A stretch of DNA of 64,000 nt from Phoronis australis. Its lineage: Eukaryota > Phoronida > Phoronidae. Positions 25,201 through 36,990 of this stretch are shown here, one piece after another (within the stretch, counting starts at the first letter, position 1; every line of letters begins with the position of its first letter). The notes beneath the pieces are model-generated. The model had not been told where the DNA came from. It was given only the letters and a program-made list of their open reading frames with translations, and made no database searches. A program made the translations under genes and the position numbers. The stretch is from contig NMRA01000006.1 of assembly GCA_002633005.1 (NCBI GenBank), positions 390,677-454,676 of the forward strand. The letters run 5' to 3'.

Positions 25201-27113
25201 GTTGCTGATGCTGGACAAAGCTTCAAAAAAAAAAATGGAAGGTCTTGCCAAACGCATGAAAGAGCAGGCAATTATGCTCATGTCAGTTTTTATGATGGAC
25301 TGCTTTATAGCAGATTGTTCATACATGCAGGCCTTATCAAGTACAGTCAATCAAAGTTACTGTAATGCATTAAGGTTTTGCATGACCCTCGAAAAATAGC
25401 CAAAATTGGCAAACTTTGGAACATCGAATCTCTGAAATGGCAGAGTGGATTCATATAAAATTTCAGACACCTTACCTTATGCAGTTCTCCAAACTGCTGG
25501 AAAGGTTTTTTAGTTTTCCACTTTTGCACGAGTGACTATCAAAAGTAGGACTTTACGGTTTTTCTAAAAAAAAGTGGCATCTAACAAAAATGAAATGACA
25601 GAAAAAGACGTAACTGAGATTTCACCTTATATATTTCTATCAAACAAAATTTTGTTATGTTACTGATATTCTTGTTTTACTACGGATTCACTTCTGTTTT
25701 TTGCTAAATTTTACAAAAACACGGTCACATGATCCAATTAATAAGAGATTGCCATAAAGTCAAAAATAAAATTCTACTGAAATAAAATTCTACTGCCTTT
25801 TTACTTTCAGAATATATATACTTTTTGAGTTAGGATCTATAGTTTTATAGACATTTGGCTAAATTTTCTGACCATTCGATAAGGTTCCACATAATCTTAA
25901 CTGTAATTTTTTTGCTATAACTGAGGCAACGCAGAATATTGTTTAGATTGTGATTCGCAATTTGCAGTGATCAATTTGCAGTGATCAATTTGCAGTGATC
26001 AATAGCCCCGAGTTGAAGAAGCATAATAACATCTGGGTGTGTCCGAAGTCTACTCATGTCAGCACAAGGTTCCTGTTTGTGTACGTATCTTATTTTAGTA
26101 TTGTCTCATGAGTCTTTGTAGTTTGCAGTGTAGCTTGGGGTTCTTGAAGATGATAAAACAACCATGAGCATTGTGTGGAAAACCCTCTTTCACTGCCTAA
26201 GGCGCCTTTTGCCAACTTACCCATTTACTGCCTAATGTGCTGATCGGCGAGCTGGGTACTTGACCATTCTTGACTGACTAAATCCTGACCTCCATAAAAG
26301 AGAACTATGTCATCGAATTTTACGATGAGTTTAATGCCAAGTTACGAATGAAAGTCGCGTATTTTCCCAGTTTCCTTTGACAAAATTGCTGCTAACTTAC
26401 CTGTCAAATTGTGTTTGATGCGATGACCTGTAGAATGTCCAATGGTGATGTTGAATTTTTAACTAAAATTCAAAACTAGACATGGGCCCTGAACGAGCTT
26501 GAAATGTCAGTCGAGATATGTTCCAGGCAGGTATAGACCGTTTAAGGTCTGCCTCAAAATATGTTATAAAAGTTTCATAACTACCCAACAACAACAATTT
26601 TTGAGAATTTGTTGCAATTGAGACACATTTTCTACATTTCTTCAAAATTTAACTGGTACTTCTTGAGAAATGCACTTAAAAAATTGTCAGTGAAAAAGTC
26701 ATTATTCAATCTATGATTTATGAATCTCAAAACGCGTGGATTATTCAAGATGTCTGTAGTAACATGTTTTTTTTTTCAGTACAGTAAAATGAGAAATAAT
26801 TACAACTTGACAACTGTTTGATAAAATTATAACTTTTAAAATTCACACATCCTGAGGCAGCAGACGTGGCTAAGCTCTGGGTGGCCTTCTGCCCAAAGCG
26901 GCACACCTGGACGTTATGGGACAATTTGGTTACCGTGTGACAAATGCTTGTAAAACATTGATTTGCTTATACGCTAATATCAAATCTCTATATTTGTAAG
27001 ATGTTATGTTTGTTTATACTTTCAGTTATGAGAATGGTTGCGTCGGTGGTTTTAATGTAAACACAGCAGTAAAAAGCATCCATGAGGAAATATTCAAGGC
27101 GATTCGTCAGTGA
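12690..27113 (+). CDS. PARP6/8-like: PARP6/PARP8-type mono-ADP-ribosyltransferase, 16 coding exons
   Basis: Transfers ADP-ribose from NAD+ to proteins. Exons: 12683-13248 (ATG 12690), 13708-13869, 14867-14957, 15759-15825, 16423-16510, 17124-17219, 17578-17670, 17962-18087, 20453-20586, 21287-21335, 21723-21835, 22378-22450, 23360-23545, 24025-24076, 25996-26080, 27026-27113. All splice phases agree; exons 2-16 sum to 1503 nt. Recognised segments: YLDGS, RLPTLNKHCVICDQTHIF and NRELCVFTFQTMGYMSGAA (cysteine-containing middle). The NAD-binding His is in FAFHGSRMENWHSILRQGL, the Tyr in GRGIYLSP. The close FLFVYENGCVGG has no classical catalytic Glu, as is known for PARP6/8, which fits mono-transferase activity. 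Against vertebrate PARP6 the basic linker after exon 5 is much shorter. The first coding exon has a frame break near 12950. Expected length is about 686 aa if repaired. Confidence 0.9.
13546..13579. repeat. (GC)n(CA)n microsatellite
   Basis: About 6 GC dinucleotides running into about 10 CA dinucleotides, in the intron between PARP exons 1 and 2. Confidence 0.9.
14314..14653 (+). mobile_element. TTAA-flanked MITE family A, copy 2 (best preserved)
   Basis: TTAA at 14314-14317 and 14650-14653 enclose about 332 bp. The left terminus is AAGGATACTGAACCC and the right terminus inverted is AAAGGATACCAAAG. TTAA target duplication with short TIRs is the known signature of piggyBac-type elements; no transposase is present. 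It lies in a PARP intron. Confidence 0.7.
15976..16240 (+). mobile_element. TTAA MITE family A, copy 3 (right end unclear)
   Basis: Begins TTAAAAGAACACCAAACCC and follows the family consensus through TGCTAATGCATCA, CTCCCTGTGTCACAGATTGG and GGTGGGTGGTC, then loses similarity before a recognisable right terminus. It lies in a PARP intron. Confidence 0.6.
17671..17961 (+). other. Probable GC-AG intron in the PARP gene
   Basis: The exon ending GATACCAAG is followed by GCAAGTGA, not GT. AAG|GCAAGT is the known consensus for GC-AG donors. Using it gives SGAA + 8 residues + VIDLL, the spacing of vertebrate PARP6 (SGAA + 8 + VVDLL), and keeps phase 0. The only in-phase GT alternative (TTT|GTGTGG) is a poor donor and would add residues. 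Confidence 0.65.
18110..18250 (+). mobile_element. tRNA-derived SINE family B, degraded copy
   Basis: Aligns with 52896-53040: a decayed tRNA-like head followed by the family-specific junction GGCAGACAAG..ATTGCACAA..TGTCTC. The A and B boxes are mutated. It lies in the long PARP intron. Confidence 0.5.
18431..18465 (+). repeat. 11-bp tandem repeat, three units
   Basis: Three units of ACCTCAAATTG in the PARP intron. Confidence 0.85.
18903..18994 (+). pseudogene. THAP-like zinc-finger fragment, degraded copy
   Basis: Encodes KYYCCAIAYSRKWDKLDKY and ends at a TAG. It is homologous to the fragment at 48227-48322 ([20 protein letters not shown]). It retains the CC pair and the KLDKY W motif but has lost the second cysteine of the C-x3-C motif. 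It reads as a relic of a THAP-domain DNA transposon. Confidence 0.5.
20736..21000 (+). mobile_element. TIR-bounded MITE, about 265 bp
   Basis: The left end TTAAAGTGGCGTTAAACC and the right end GTTAAATGGCACTTTTCTAA form imperfect inverted termini (AAAGTGSCRTTWAAC). It is non-coding. Interior blocks resemble 18475-18535 (a TCCAAGCCC block, then a CTGTTTYGAC..AAGGAAC block), so that stretch is a fragment of the same family. Confidence 0.5.
24758..25547 (+). repeat. Near-identical 383/405-bp duplication around a single N
   Basis: 24758-25140 and 25143-25547 match almost base for base. The main difference is an extra segment around 25302-25329 in the second copy. A single N at 25141 separates them. 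The pattern suggests two haplotype or contig ends joined without merging rather than a biological duplication. It lies in a PARP intron and also contains dispersed family D sequence. Confidence 0.75.
24980..25870 (+). repeat. Dispersed repeat family D, copy 2
   Basis: Shares CCAAAATTGGCAAACT, the TTCATATAAAATTTCAGAC block and a tract ending CAAAAATAAAATTCTACTG with the copies at 4.4, 45.0 and 55.3 kb. It is partly doubled by the duplication around the N. Confidence 0.5.
25963..26000 (+). promoter_or_regulatory. Triplicated 3' splice site of PARP exon 15
   Basis: Three tandem copies of a 14-bp unit, TTTGCAGTGATCAA, each carrying a TTTGCAG acceptor. Only the third (exon start 25996) preserves the frame, giving CE-VINSPELKKHNNIWVCP. 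Use of the second would insert 14 nt and reach an in-frame TGA at once. Confidence 0.7.
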
Positions 27114-27525
27114 TGCATGATGTACTAGAGATTTCCCACGGGCTCGTTGGGAAAGGTCTATAGTTTCCCAAAGGGATTTTGCATCCAAAAACACTCAGGG
27201 GATTCTTTGTGAAGAAAGTAGTGGAGATCCTTTTGAACTTGTAGTGCTCAAGGCAATACCCTGATCAGTCACGGACTCAAAATGGGCTTTACTTTCCCAG
27301 TAATTTAGCCACTAATTAGGAAATTTTAGCGACACCTTGTTTGCCATGTTGCCTCCATTTTCCTTAGACTGTGCCAGGGATGCTATTAAAAAGAGACCCT
27401 ATAGTGGGGGGTCGTTTTCGGAAATTCCTGTTGTGCTGAAGTGTTAAAGTACCGTCATCAACCGTTACTACATTCCAAGTTCAAGCAATAATCTGTTTTC
27501 TGGACGGGTTCAAACTGTTTATTTT

Positions 27526-27890
27526 TTAAAAGGATACCAAAACCTTTTTGGCCTGTTAACAGATACTAAAAACAACTTTTTGATTCAGTTCTCTGAAACA
27601 AAACAAGGCTGTGTAACCCTCGACAACTCTTAAAAGTTTGGAGGAAAATTGTGAAAACTCCTTTCAAAGTCTGCTAAACGTGCAAGCGTGTCCTACGCTT
27701 TTTGTGAATTACATGGCAACTGTGGGAAAGACCACCCATCGAGGTCCATAATTTCCAGTCTGTGGCACAGGCAGTATGGATTTTAGTTGATTTCTGCTTT
27801 TAACTCGGGAGATTGATGTTAGTGATGCATTCGGAGGTGATAGAAAGAGGATTGGTGGAAATCATCGAAACGGGGTTTAGCATCCTTGAA
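27526..27890 (-). mobile_element. TTAA MITE family A, copy 4
   Basis: Starts TTAAAAGGATACCAAAACC and ends GGGGTTTAGCATCCTT, inverted relative to the 14.3-kb copy. Internal blocks include AACTTTTTGATTCAGTTCTC and ACCCTCGACAACTC. The right TTAA is mutated. Confidence 0.65.
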
Positions 27891-28429
27891 ATTTACTTTG
27901 AAGCAAAACTTTAAGACTGGAAGTTGCAAATTTTAGACACATGTAATGAATGCATTCACAAGTTGTGCAATATTCCTCTTATTAATTAATCGACATTTTA
28001 TGAACCTAACTTACAAAATTCAGCAATGAAATACTTGTATTCAGTCACCTATAGCATATGAATGTTATTACATTTTTTTAGTTCATGCTTTATGACGTTC
28101 TCATTTTGATACTACAAAGTTTTAACTTTTAACATTAATGCTTTTATTTATATGTATATTTTTGATTTTTATGCTTAAAAGTGTATTGTTGAAATATCTA
28201 AGTGAGGCCCTGTCTTCTATTGAATGAAATGAACTATTTGTATCGACTTGTATCGTTTCCAGGGAGGGTTATTCACAGTGGTGGCTCTGTTTTTGTTATA
28301 TTAGCTATGCACTGTATTTAGTGACAAGAGGGGTTTAATTAACCCGCTCACCCCTCGCAAATCCGCCACTTGACTGTTACTACAATGCACGTAAAATAAT
28401 TTGTTAAATGTTGAATGAAATGTACAGTG

Positions 28430-28620
28430 AAGTGGCATTGTCGGGGAAAAAACCTTTTTCCGAGATCAGTCCCAGCCCCGATTCACTTTGCATCAAAATG
28501 TTGTGTTGGCCGAGCTAAATCCCACTCATTGTACGTCAGAGTATTTCAAAGGTATTTAACTGGTAAAGTCACCGGCCTCAATTTCAGCGAATGAGTGGCA
28601 GATGATGGCGAGAACTGATT
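28430..28620 (-). mobile_element. MITE family B, partial inverted copy
   Basis: Matches the reverse complement of 61242-61576: AACTGGTAAAGTCACCGGCC followed by TCAATTTCAGCGAATG. One terminus (GCATTGTCGGGG) is degraded. Confidence 0.5.
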
Positions 28621-31152
28621 GATAATAAAATCATTAAAACACAATGGATGTTGTTGTTTGATAGCTCTGATCAAAGTTAATAGGACCATGCAGTATATTA
28701 GTCTTCGGCTAAAGCATGTTTTTTATCGCATTTTATCCTCTATAAAGTTTAAAAAAAGATAATAAAATTTTACACCTTCAACAATAATCCCAAAATTTTG
28801 CCAAAACTTGTTGAGTTACGACATTGTCCAGTGGATTTAAAAATACTGAACATCTGAGAGAATGTTTGCTGAGAGACAAATTGAAAGTTATGAATGTCTA
28901 ACTTAAACGTTTATTGCACATGCACAAACAATCATGACTAGTAAACTACTGCCACCTGTCTGCCTGTCAGATAACTAGAATAGTACTTAGTCTAGTAATT
29001 CTCCAACTATTAAGCAAGCAATATGACACATGAGACAAATATGTTTTTCTCTTGAAAAAGAATGATTCAGAATATTTTGGTCTCGAGTTAAAATCTAACG
29101 AATTGCGAACAAAAGCGATTACCAAAACTCGCCTTTTTCATTTTTCAGAAACTTGCAAACCATTGTCTGTAGGCAGCTATGGTGCACAACTTGAACGTGA
29201 CAACGCATTTTGGTGCTACGTTTCTTTTACTACAAGAAATGACCAAACAAAATTTCACTTGTACGCTGTATTCTATCCCAAATTGGTGAGATTTTGTCGT
29301 ATTATTAACTTGCGTTGTACTGTGAATGTCATAAAGACCACTTGGCAAGTTTACATTATTTCCAACAAGGTGATCACTTTTAAAAATACATGTAGACATG
29401 CGTCACTTTTGCCAATTTGTTTTGGCCGAAGTAAGTCAAGATTTACTGTAATGGATTGCGATGTTATCTTTTTAGGACAATAACAGAAAGTAATGCAGAA
29501 TTCAACAAATTTTAAACTGAGTACCATCAATCACATCAATCAAAGCAGATTGAACCAACTTTCTGAACCCCCAGTGAATCCACTTTCAGAATGGAGAAAT
29601 CAATAAGTTACGAAGTTAACCTCTCAAAATTGTCAAATCCGGCATCTATGAACAACATATAGTCCTCCAAAGACTGACAACAGCACTTACTTTCATCATT
29701 TGGTCTCCCAAACATGGAGAGCAACAGTTGTTTTCCGCTTATTAGTAAGATTGACTCTGCACATCCCCTGGTGGTTCTGAGATTTTCAAATGTTGGCCCA
29801 CTCAATCGCAACATTCTGAATAATGACTTCTCCATTATGGTTAATTAGATTCAGTGGTTTTGAGTTAATTCAAATTTCAAAAGTAGAAACGTTGGCACAG
29901 AGACCTGAGACAACAAAATTTTGTGCACTGTTTACAAGGAAGCTGTTACAGCCAACTGCACGTATTTCTAATGAGTATTATGTGTGGTGCAGTTGACTAC
30001 AGTGAACAAAAAATTGCAATGACTTTCATTTCAGTCGTACACATGGCCCGTTGTTGTTGAGGGAGAGAAATAAACACTGAAACTAAATGGCTCGTCCCAA
30101 TGTTACAGGTGGGTAATATCACGTGGTTGGAAGAAATGATACGACCTGAGATTGAACCTGCTTGGGAATCGAAGCAACTGATCTTCACGTTGAAGAGAGC
30201 AACACTAGAAACATTTCTACGACACACGCCAAAAGCACTAACAGTGACTCGTAATTCCCAGCCACAACAGTTGAATTCATCATCGAGAGGCCTTCCCTCG
30301 TAACTGAGAATGATGGGAAATTAACGGGAAAAGTTGGTAAGGTGGCTACGCCATTCTGTAATTTTCGCAGACTCGAAACTCCCAAAAGATGGAGTTGTTG
30401 GAGTGGATAAAAGATTGCTGGCATGCATCAGTAATAAGACGCAAAATGTTAAAGTCAAACGCAGTACTTACGAGCAACACTCAGACGGTACGGGCAGTTC
30501 AAAACGCAATTACAATTTTGCCGCCATAAAACCTATTACAAGAAATTTTTGCTGTTTACAGACTTGGCCATCGTGACAGGGAAACGGTATTTTGTCTTAT
30601 TTTACTTTCGCGTGTACTGTACAATATCACAAAGGTACAAAATACCTCACTAATACACTTTACAATCATGCATACAGAGGGCATTGCTCGTCCTCAGCTA
30701 CGCAAGAAACCAGCTTCCTGCTGGCATCGCTCACGTGTTGTTACTAGATGGCAGCACACGAGCGGATTTCTTATCGGCAAGCTTTGAAGGCATGATCTTG
30801 GATTCTGCATGGCAACTGCGGAGGAATGTTAAAAAGAACGTCAGATTTCATTGTAGTAATGTAGCTTACCAATTTTGTTGTAATTCATTGTTAAGTTAAG
30901 ACACAATTGCCAATGAAATCAGAGGACAATTACAATGTAAATCATAAAAGAGAGCCCCCATGGAAAGCGGTGTAAACTGATGGGGTTACCCTCACTGTAA
31001 ATGTTCCATTAATAAGTAAATACATATTGATAAATAAATAAGAGATGTTTCACCCCGAAAACAGCAGAATTTCAACTACCATAAAGAACTCTAAAGGCAA
31101 CTTTAAGTTTTCCATTCTAAAATCAAGACAGCATAGTAAACATCTCACAAAC

Positions 31153-34100
31153 TTACGAGTAAAAGATGAATTCCGGGATCTGTCCGTCTTCAACAGATGT
31201 CCCGTTGTTGTTGCCAGCCGCATACGTGAACTGAAATGAGACTTTGCCATCGGAGAGAGATTCGTGCGTCACCTTTCGCAGACCTTTGGTCCCGTAAAAT
31301 GAGTCTGGTCCCTGAAATATGTTGTTGACGACATTTATGAAATTGGAAAGTACAAGTGAGTTACTATGGTAATCTGAAAACCAATCAGTTGGCGATGACT
31401 TTCAAACAGCGAAAAGAATTATAGCTAACTTTTTTGGCAAATGGCCAAATATTACTTGCCTATTAGTTGATTCTGTAAAATTTTGCACCAAATTTTGTTA
31501 AAAATAATCCCTGAAATTTTCACTTTCCTATTTACTAAAAGGCTGATTGTTGCGAATATTGAAAATATAATATATTCTACAACAGTTACTGTGATATAAC
31601 ACCAAGAGTAGACTTTTTATCAATCTTCCCTTTTATTGAGAAATTTTACAAAATAAAATTCCATGTTTCCACCAAAAGATGAAGAATTATAGAAACGTTA
31701 CTTAAAGTGACATTACCGGCGAGAAAAATAATTTTACAGAAATAGGCAGAAATGTAAAATCTAACATACTAACACCGCCGTAACAACCAAATGCTGAGCC
31801 TAATTCTGCTCATTGATTGTATTCAAATGGTAAAGACACACACCTTGCCCATTTTATTAGGGACATTACCACGCCCACATTCCTTGACACAAAATAAAAA
31901 CAGGAAAACAACATCATTTACTGACAGGAAGCACAAGCCTATGATCCCACCCCTTCCTGTAGACCCCGTAGACAATGTCATAAAAAGACATGTCTTGACT
32001 GACCTTGAGCGTAGCGCAGGCCGTGTAGTTAGTGTTGGGCAGGACCTCCACTGGCTCCTTGAACATGACGCGGAATGTGGAGTTGGTGCCGTCGCATTGG
32101 AACACCAGGTCATTGTGGCCGCAAATCTTACCAGTGTCCGTGTGAATCACCTGCAACCAACACGACGAGTTCAAAGGTCATGAACAGGCCAAATGAATTG
32201 GTAAAAAAATGAATTGAAGAGCGGCACATGGTTTGTTGTTCCAATGGTGAAAGGCCAAGTGAAAGCTGTAAGGAGTGGTCTTTAGGTATGACTGTTACTT
32301 CTGGATAACCCTCCCCTTTTCACACAATGGCGATTGTATATTTTCATCTAATTTGGTGATCCTCACCCAACTCGAGTCATGAAATAACGCAAGTTAAAAC
32401 TTCTGGTTTTCTACGATCACACAATGTTTGAAAACGAGATCACATGTTTCGTCTTTGCTTAATAAAGCACCTCATTCTTCTTTTGTCTTAATTTGATGTC
32501 GAGCATCCGCCCAGCTGGGATTGTTACTCCTCTAAGGAAAAAATACTTGGTACCTCTCTAAACTGTTGTCAAGACAAAATGGATGTTATAGAAGATGGTG
32601 AAAAACATGGTTTTAAGAAGATAGATAAAGTCAGTACATGACATTATGTATACCAATAGTTACACAAAAGATAGTTTTCCCCGTCTTGATAAGTAATGAC
32701 AACATGTCTCATCATTCCAGCTGCAGTGACCTTGAACTCAACTGACACTCAGATGTCACGAAGTGGACTTCCGTTCGTTCTCAGATGTCACGGCGAGAAC
32801 TTCTGGGGTAATTTTGCCTCATAATTCCAGGCATGTACTGCACAAACAGAGCAACATCACAGTTCAAGTTTCAACCTACCTGAATAAAACATTCGTAATC
32901 TGTTGGTCCATGAATACTGCCATATAAGCCAAAACCAACAAGAAGTATCCTGCGGTTCACCATAAATCTACAAAGAAATGAACAGTGTTTAATAAGATAA
33001 ACAAAATCACCTTGAAAAACTGGAGATAGAATTTTTCATCTTTTGCTGTGACTGGTTCCTTACTTGCCATCACAACGAATTATATTTGAATTTACAAAGT
33101 TTGGTAATAGAATGATACAATGGTATTACTGAAGCATGTATCTTTAAAACTTTAAATTTGGGAACGTAAAAAAACAAGGTTCTGAAAATAAAGCGGTATT
33201 AACTCCGATTTTAACACAAAAGCATTTAGTTATAAAGACTTTCACAGAACAAAAACGCCCAGCTTTTTTGATGGCTCAGTTTGAGAAGTAGGGACTTAAA
33301 GTTTAACTGTGAACTCCATTTATTTTGTCAGGACATTGTCAGAACATTACATACGGTCAAGGCTGGGTTCAACTCAAATGCTTGGTTATGTAGAGTAGGT
33401 CTATTGACGACAGCGTTAATCAGCTGATCAAAAAAAAGAGAACCATTGAAGCAAAACTCAATGTCACAAATTTCGTACAGTTGGGGGAATTAGAAGCACC
33501 ATAACAAGAAGAAGAACCACAACGATAATAAATTGTGACAATTTGTATCTTTGCACATGGGCACTCCACATTCCTGCCTACTACTTCCGCCTTGCCACCG
33601 TTTTTGAGCTGTGAGTGTGTAAGTGGCCACTTGACACCAATCATCTTGCACCGTGTCAAAAGCTAATGCCTAAACAGTACCATATATGGAGAAAAATTGT
33701 GTACACTAAAAATTCTTCAGTTTGGAACAAAGATAATTGGCCAATTGCCACATTCCTATATTTCAGAGGCTCACCAAATTGTTGTAAATGTCCACAACTT
33801 TACCAAATGTTGTTTGATAATAGCTACGCCATACAAACAACGCTAAAATCAAAAGTAAATTTTCCTGAAAAGTTATTTTTGTTGAGAGATTTAACAAAAT
33901 GAAATTTCCCCTGTCCGCCATATTGTGTCTCAAACTGAAGAATTTTTACCATACTCAAGACACTTCCAACCCACCTGATCCGATCACTTGTGCCACTGTA
34001 GCCCCACCTATGTTCAGTCTGGCAAAACCGCGACACCACCTGTTCTTTGCCAGTTAAGCAACAGCGGGGCGTGTCTGAGAAAGGCACGTCTGGTTTAGGG

Positions 34101-35224
34101 TTGACCGTGAAGTACAAAAACAACTTGACCACCTCACGATCGGTCAGTAGGCCCATCTGAGCTGGACCCACTGCGAACTCTTCCACACTCATAAGAGGAA
34201 AACGAATGAGATAGAGGGCACTACCAAGAACTTGTCGGCGGTTGTCCGGAGTGTCGGTCAGTCCCTGTCGATCGCACTCAGCCGACGCCCAATCGGTGAC
34301 CGATGCGAAGAGTCTGGATTCACGAATGCCCAATGTATCACGTTCAAGAACCACAGACAGCGTGTCCAGATCGATGTCAATAAATCCCTCTGCAGCTAAT
34401 GCCTCCGATGTGTTTTTATCAATGGTTTCCAGGCAAAGCTGAGCTAATTGATCTTCGTCAAATAAACGAGCTTGTGTCAGTAACATGAATGCATTCTCAC
34501 TGTTCAAATTGTTCTTGAGGAAATCAACGCAAGCTTTCTCCAAGGCAGGAATGGCGTATTTCTTGGCTGCGTATAGTGTGGTCATCACCGTCTCCGGCTC
34601 TATACTCAGCTCATCAGAGTAGACAAATTGTAAGAGATTCTTGAACGCTGCCGGCTCCACATCGGGTAACTCGACGTCGTCATTCGCCGTTGCCATGGCA
34701 CCGTTAAACATGGCGTCGAACACAGCGCTACTAATGGACAAGACAAACTTGTGTGCTGCAATACGCTCCACATTTGGCTCCTTGCCAACAATGAAATACA
34801 CATCACTCATCGTTTCGTATTTGTAAATAAACATGAGCCGCTCTTTTACCGTTGCCTTACAAGCCTGCCAGTTGTACTGAACATTGCCCTGCGGACTGTT
34901 ATGAGGGGGAGGTGCAGCTGCCGCTTCTATGTCATCACTGTGACCATGAAGAGCACTACCGTTGTTCGTAGCCAATACAAAGCCATTTCTAATGGCGCCT
35001 ATTGGTGCAGAGCTTGTCCAGCTACCTCTGATCTCGCTGCTTGTCGCGGGACTTGGCATCTGATTTGAGGGTGACACGAGCAACGATTGTGTTTCTGTAG
35101 GCTCCACGGTACCGATAGTGCTGGACTGTGAGGTCTCATTTGAACCTTGAGAACCACTCCTGCTTATGCTATGACCTCCAGAGACACCATTGGCCGTCGT
35201 TTGGAACGAGTCTCCACTGGCCAT
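31153..35224 (-). CDS. BTBD2-like: BTB-BACK-PHR protein of the BTBD1/BTBD2 class
   Basis: A substrate-adaptor type protein; vertebrate BTBD1/2 are linked to Cullin-3 and topoisomerase I. Coding exons: 35224-33975, 32967-32880, 32150-32004 and 31311-31153, 1644 nt, 547 aa, all in phase. A Ser/Gly-rich N-terminus of about 135 residues precedes the BTB domain ([20 protein letters not shown] to about residue 250). The BACK domain follows ([20 protein letters not shown], then [20 protein letters not shown]). The C-terminal PHR fold comprises [49 protein letters not shown] and [23 protein letters not shown] and BACK sit in one large exon. The ATG follows an acceptor (TTTTCAG at 35233), implying an upstream untranslated exon. 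The terminal TCG-TAA overlaps a perfect donor (CTC|GTAAGT), so an alternative last exon cannot be excluded. Confidence 0.93.
31699..31745 (+). mobile_element. MITE family B terminus, solo fragment
   Basis: TTAAAGTGACATTACCGGCG then AGAAAAATAATTTTACAG matches the family B terminus seen at 61.2-61.6 kb and at 13930-13975. Only one end is recognisable. It lies in a BTBD intron. Confidence 0.4.
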
Positions 35225-35431
35225 GTTAATGGCTGAAAACAAATGATCAACAAAAATTAAATTAAATTTCAAAGATGTTGTACTAAACTATATGTTCTGG
35301 GGTCAAAAAAAGAACTCTCTCTACAGGCTTATTTACAAATCTAAAGTAATGTTGTCCCTTTTTCATTCTTTGTTTTCATAAATTGAAATTAGTTACAATA
35401 AAGCGCCTGGAACACCTCACAAAAACATAAT

Positions 35432-35592
35432 GACATTGGCAGATCCAGGATTTTTAAAACGGAGGGGGTCGAATTAAGGAATTTTTTGAAATTGGGGTCC
35501 AAGTCAACAATTTGAAAATTGTAGATTTAACATCACTAAATCAAGGGAAAAGGGGGGGGGGTTTGGACCCCCTTGACCCCTGGATCTGCCTA
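35432..35592. mobile_element. Short MITE with GGCAGATCCAGG termini
   Basis: TTGGCAGATCCAGGATTTTT at the left and CCCCTGGATCTGCC at the right form a clear inverted repeat around about 130 bp of G/C-run-rich, non-coding sequence. It resembles the larger element at 51398-51682. Confidence 0.6.
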
Positions 35593-36699
35593 TGAATGAG
35601 CTTGGTCTGAAACAATAAACAATATTAATAATATTAATAATAATAATAATAATTCTCAAGCCTACAAATAATTCTTATCCTGAGACTGATTTCACAACTG
35701 TAAGTTGTCTCAAGCAAGGGGGGGTTAACATGGTACGGCTTGGAACGGTTTGGTCCTTACTCAACAGCCTGCCAATCACCAGTGTCTGGCAAACTCAGCT
35801 TTGGGACAAGAACATCTAGTTATTTTTCTAAATTCTGTAAGTTAAAAACATTCCTTGCATTTGATTCAAGAATACCTTCACTGAAGTGATGACTACAGCT
35901 ACAATTGACTTATAGTTGTAACGTATTTGACATGCCGAAAGTTTTGGAGAAGGGTACATAAGCCTACCAATTAGACCATCCATAACCATTCAGAGATATG
36001 ACTTTCTGAAGTTTTCCAAATTTAGGCATTTTTCTAGGGTACTACAATTAACCGATTAGTCACTATATTTCTCTTGTATTAGTGTGATTAGTCATCATTG
36101 CCAATGGCTATGCCTGCATGCGTGATTAAGTTACCGCCAGGATTCACTATAGAGACAGATCAGTTGGTCAGGTACGGCATATATTGGCATGGATATTAAC
36201 CCAATCAACAAAGTTAACCGTAACTGGAAAACAGCACTCAGAAACATCAGAAATGAGTCTCGAATCAAACTCAACTCAACGTCAAAGAACAATGTTGAAG
36301 AAAGTAGTTGACGAATCTGCAAAACTCGAAGCTTATTTTGCAGACTTTGGCAAGACATTTTAAGTTGAGCGGTAAAGTTTTAGGTTAGCTAATATTACCT
36401 TCAACATCAAAGGACGGCTCTTTCACGCACACAATTTTATGTTACCAAAAATTCAGAGCAGGGACCTAAATGCATTTTACACGAAGACTTCGCCAAAATT
36501 GAACAACCTTCTCATCCTCAACCATGTTGAATTATAGGGACACCTGGTGGCGGTTTTACGTTATTCGTGGTTTGTCGTGTGTAGTCTGCAGACTCGGTGA
36601 GGCTCAGTCGGGCAAGGACTCGGTATACATACACTGTTAAAGTCCTTGATACACTCAGACTCAGGCCTTGTCTCGGGTGGACGGCTTAGTCGCACTGCT

Positions 36700-36990
36700 G
36701 TGCGTGACTGAACTTGAAATCTTGCTTAATCTCAAGATCGCGTATTCATGAACTTGGAATACAGAAGGAAACTTAACAAGTTCACTCTAGGCTACTAATC
36801 ACGTTCATGTTGATAAAAATTTGTGCTGCACTAAATTAAATTACATCAAGTTAATAAAATAATGTAAATTTGAACTAATTCTTTTTCAACTATTGGTAAT
36901 CCGATTATTCACCTAACATAATTTAACCATTCACACATTTCAGCGATTCTTTGACACAAGATACGCTAAAGGAGAAAATGGGGGATCGTG
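36700..36990 (-). mobile_element. Inverted-terminus element E, copy 1
   Basis: Matches the reverse complement of 42648-43078 over about 280 bp, sharing TTGCTTAATCTCAAGAT, AATCACGTTCATGTT, ATTAAATTACAT and AAAGGAGAAAATGG. Non-coding. Confidence 0.65.

Larger units (their letters stand above)
27114..31152. other. Convergent intergenic region, PARP and BTBD 3' ends
   Basis: Holds MITE family A copy 4 (27526-27890) and a fragment of MITE family B (28430-28620). A 143-codon open frame at 29052-29483 starts with TTG and matches nothing recognised. Other frames are short. Both flanking genes end facing this region, so it should hold both 3' UTRs. Confidence 0.4.

Noticed and set aside
29052-29483. 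143-codon open frame
   Set aside because: It begins with TTG, overlaps an antisense frame, and has no recognisable motif or splice context.
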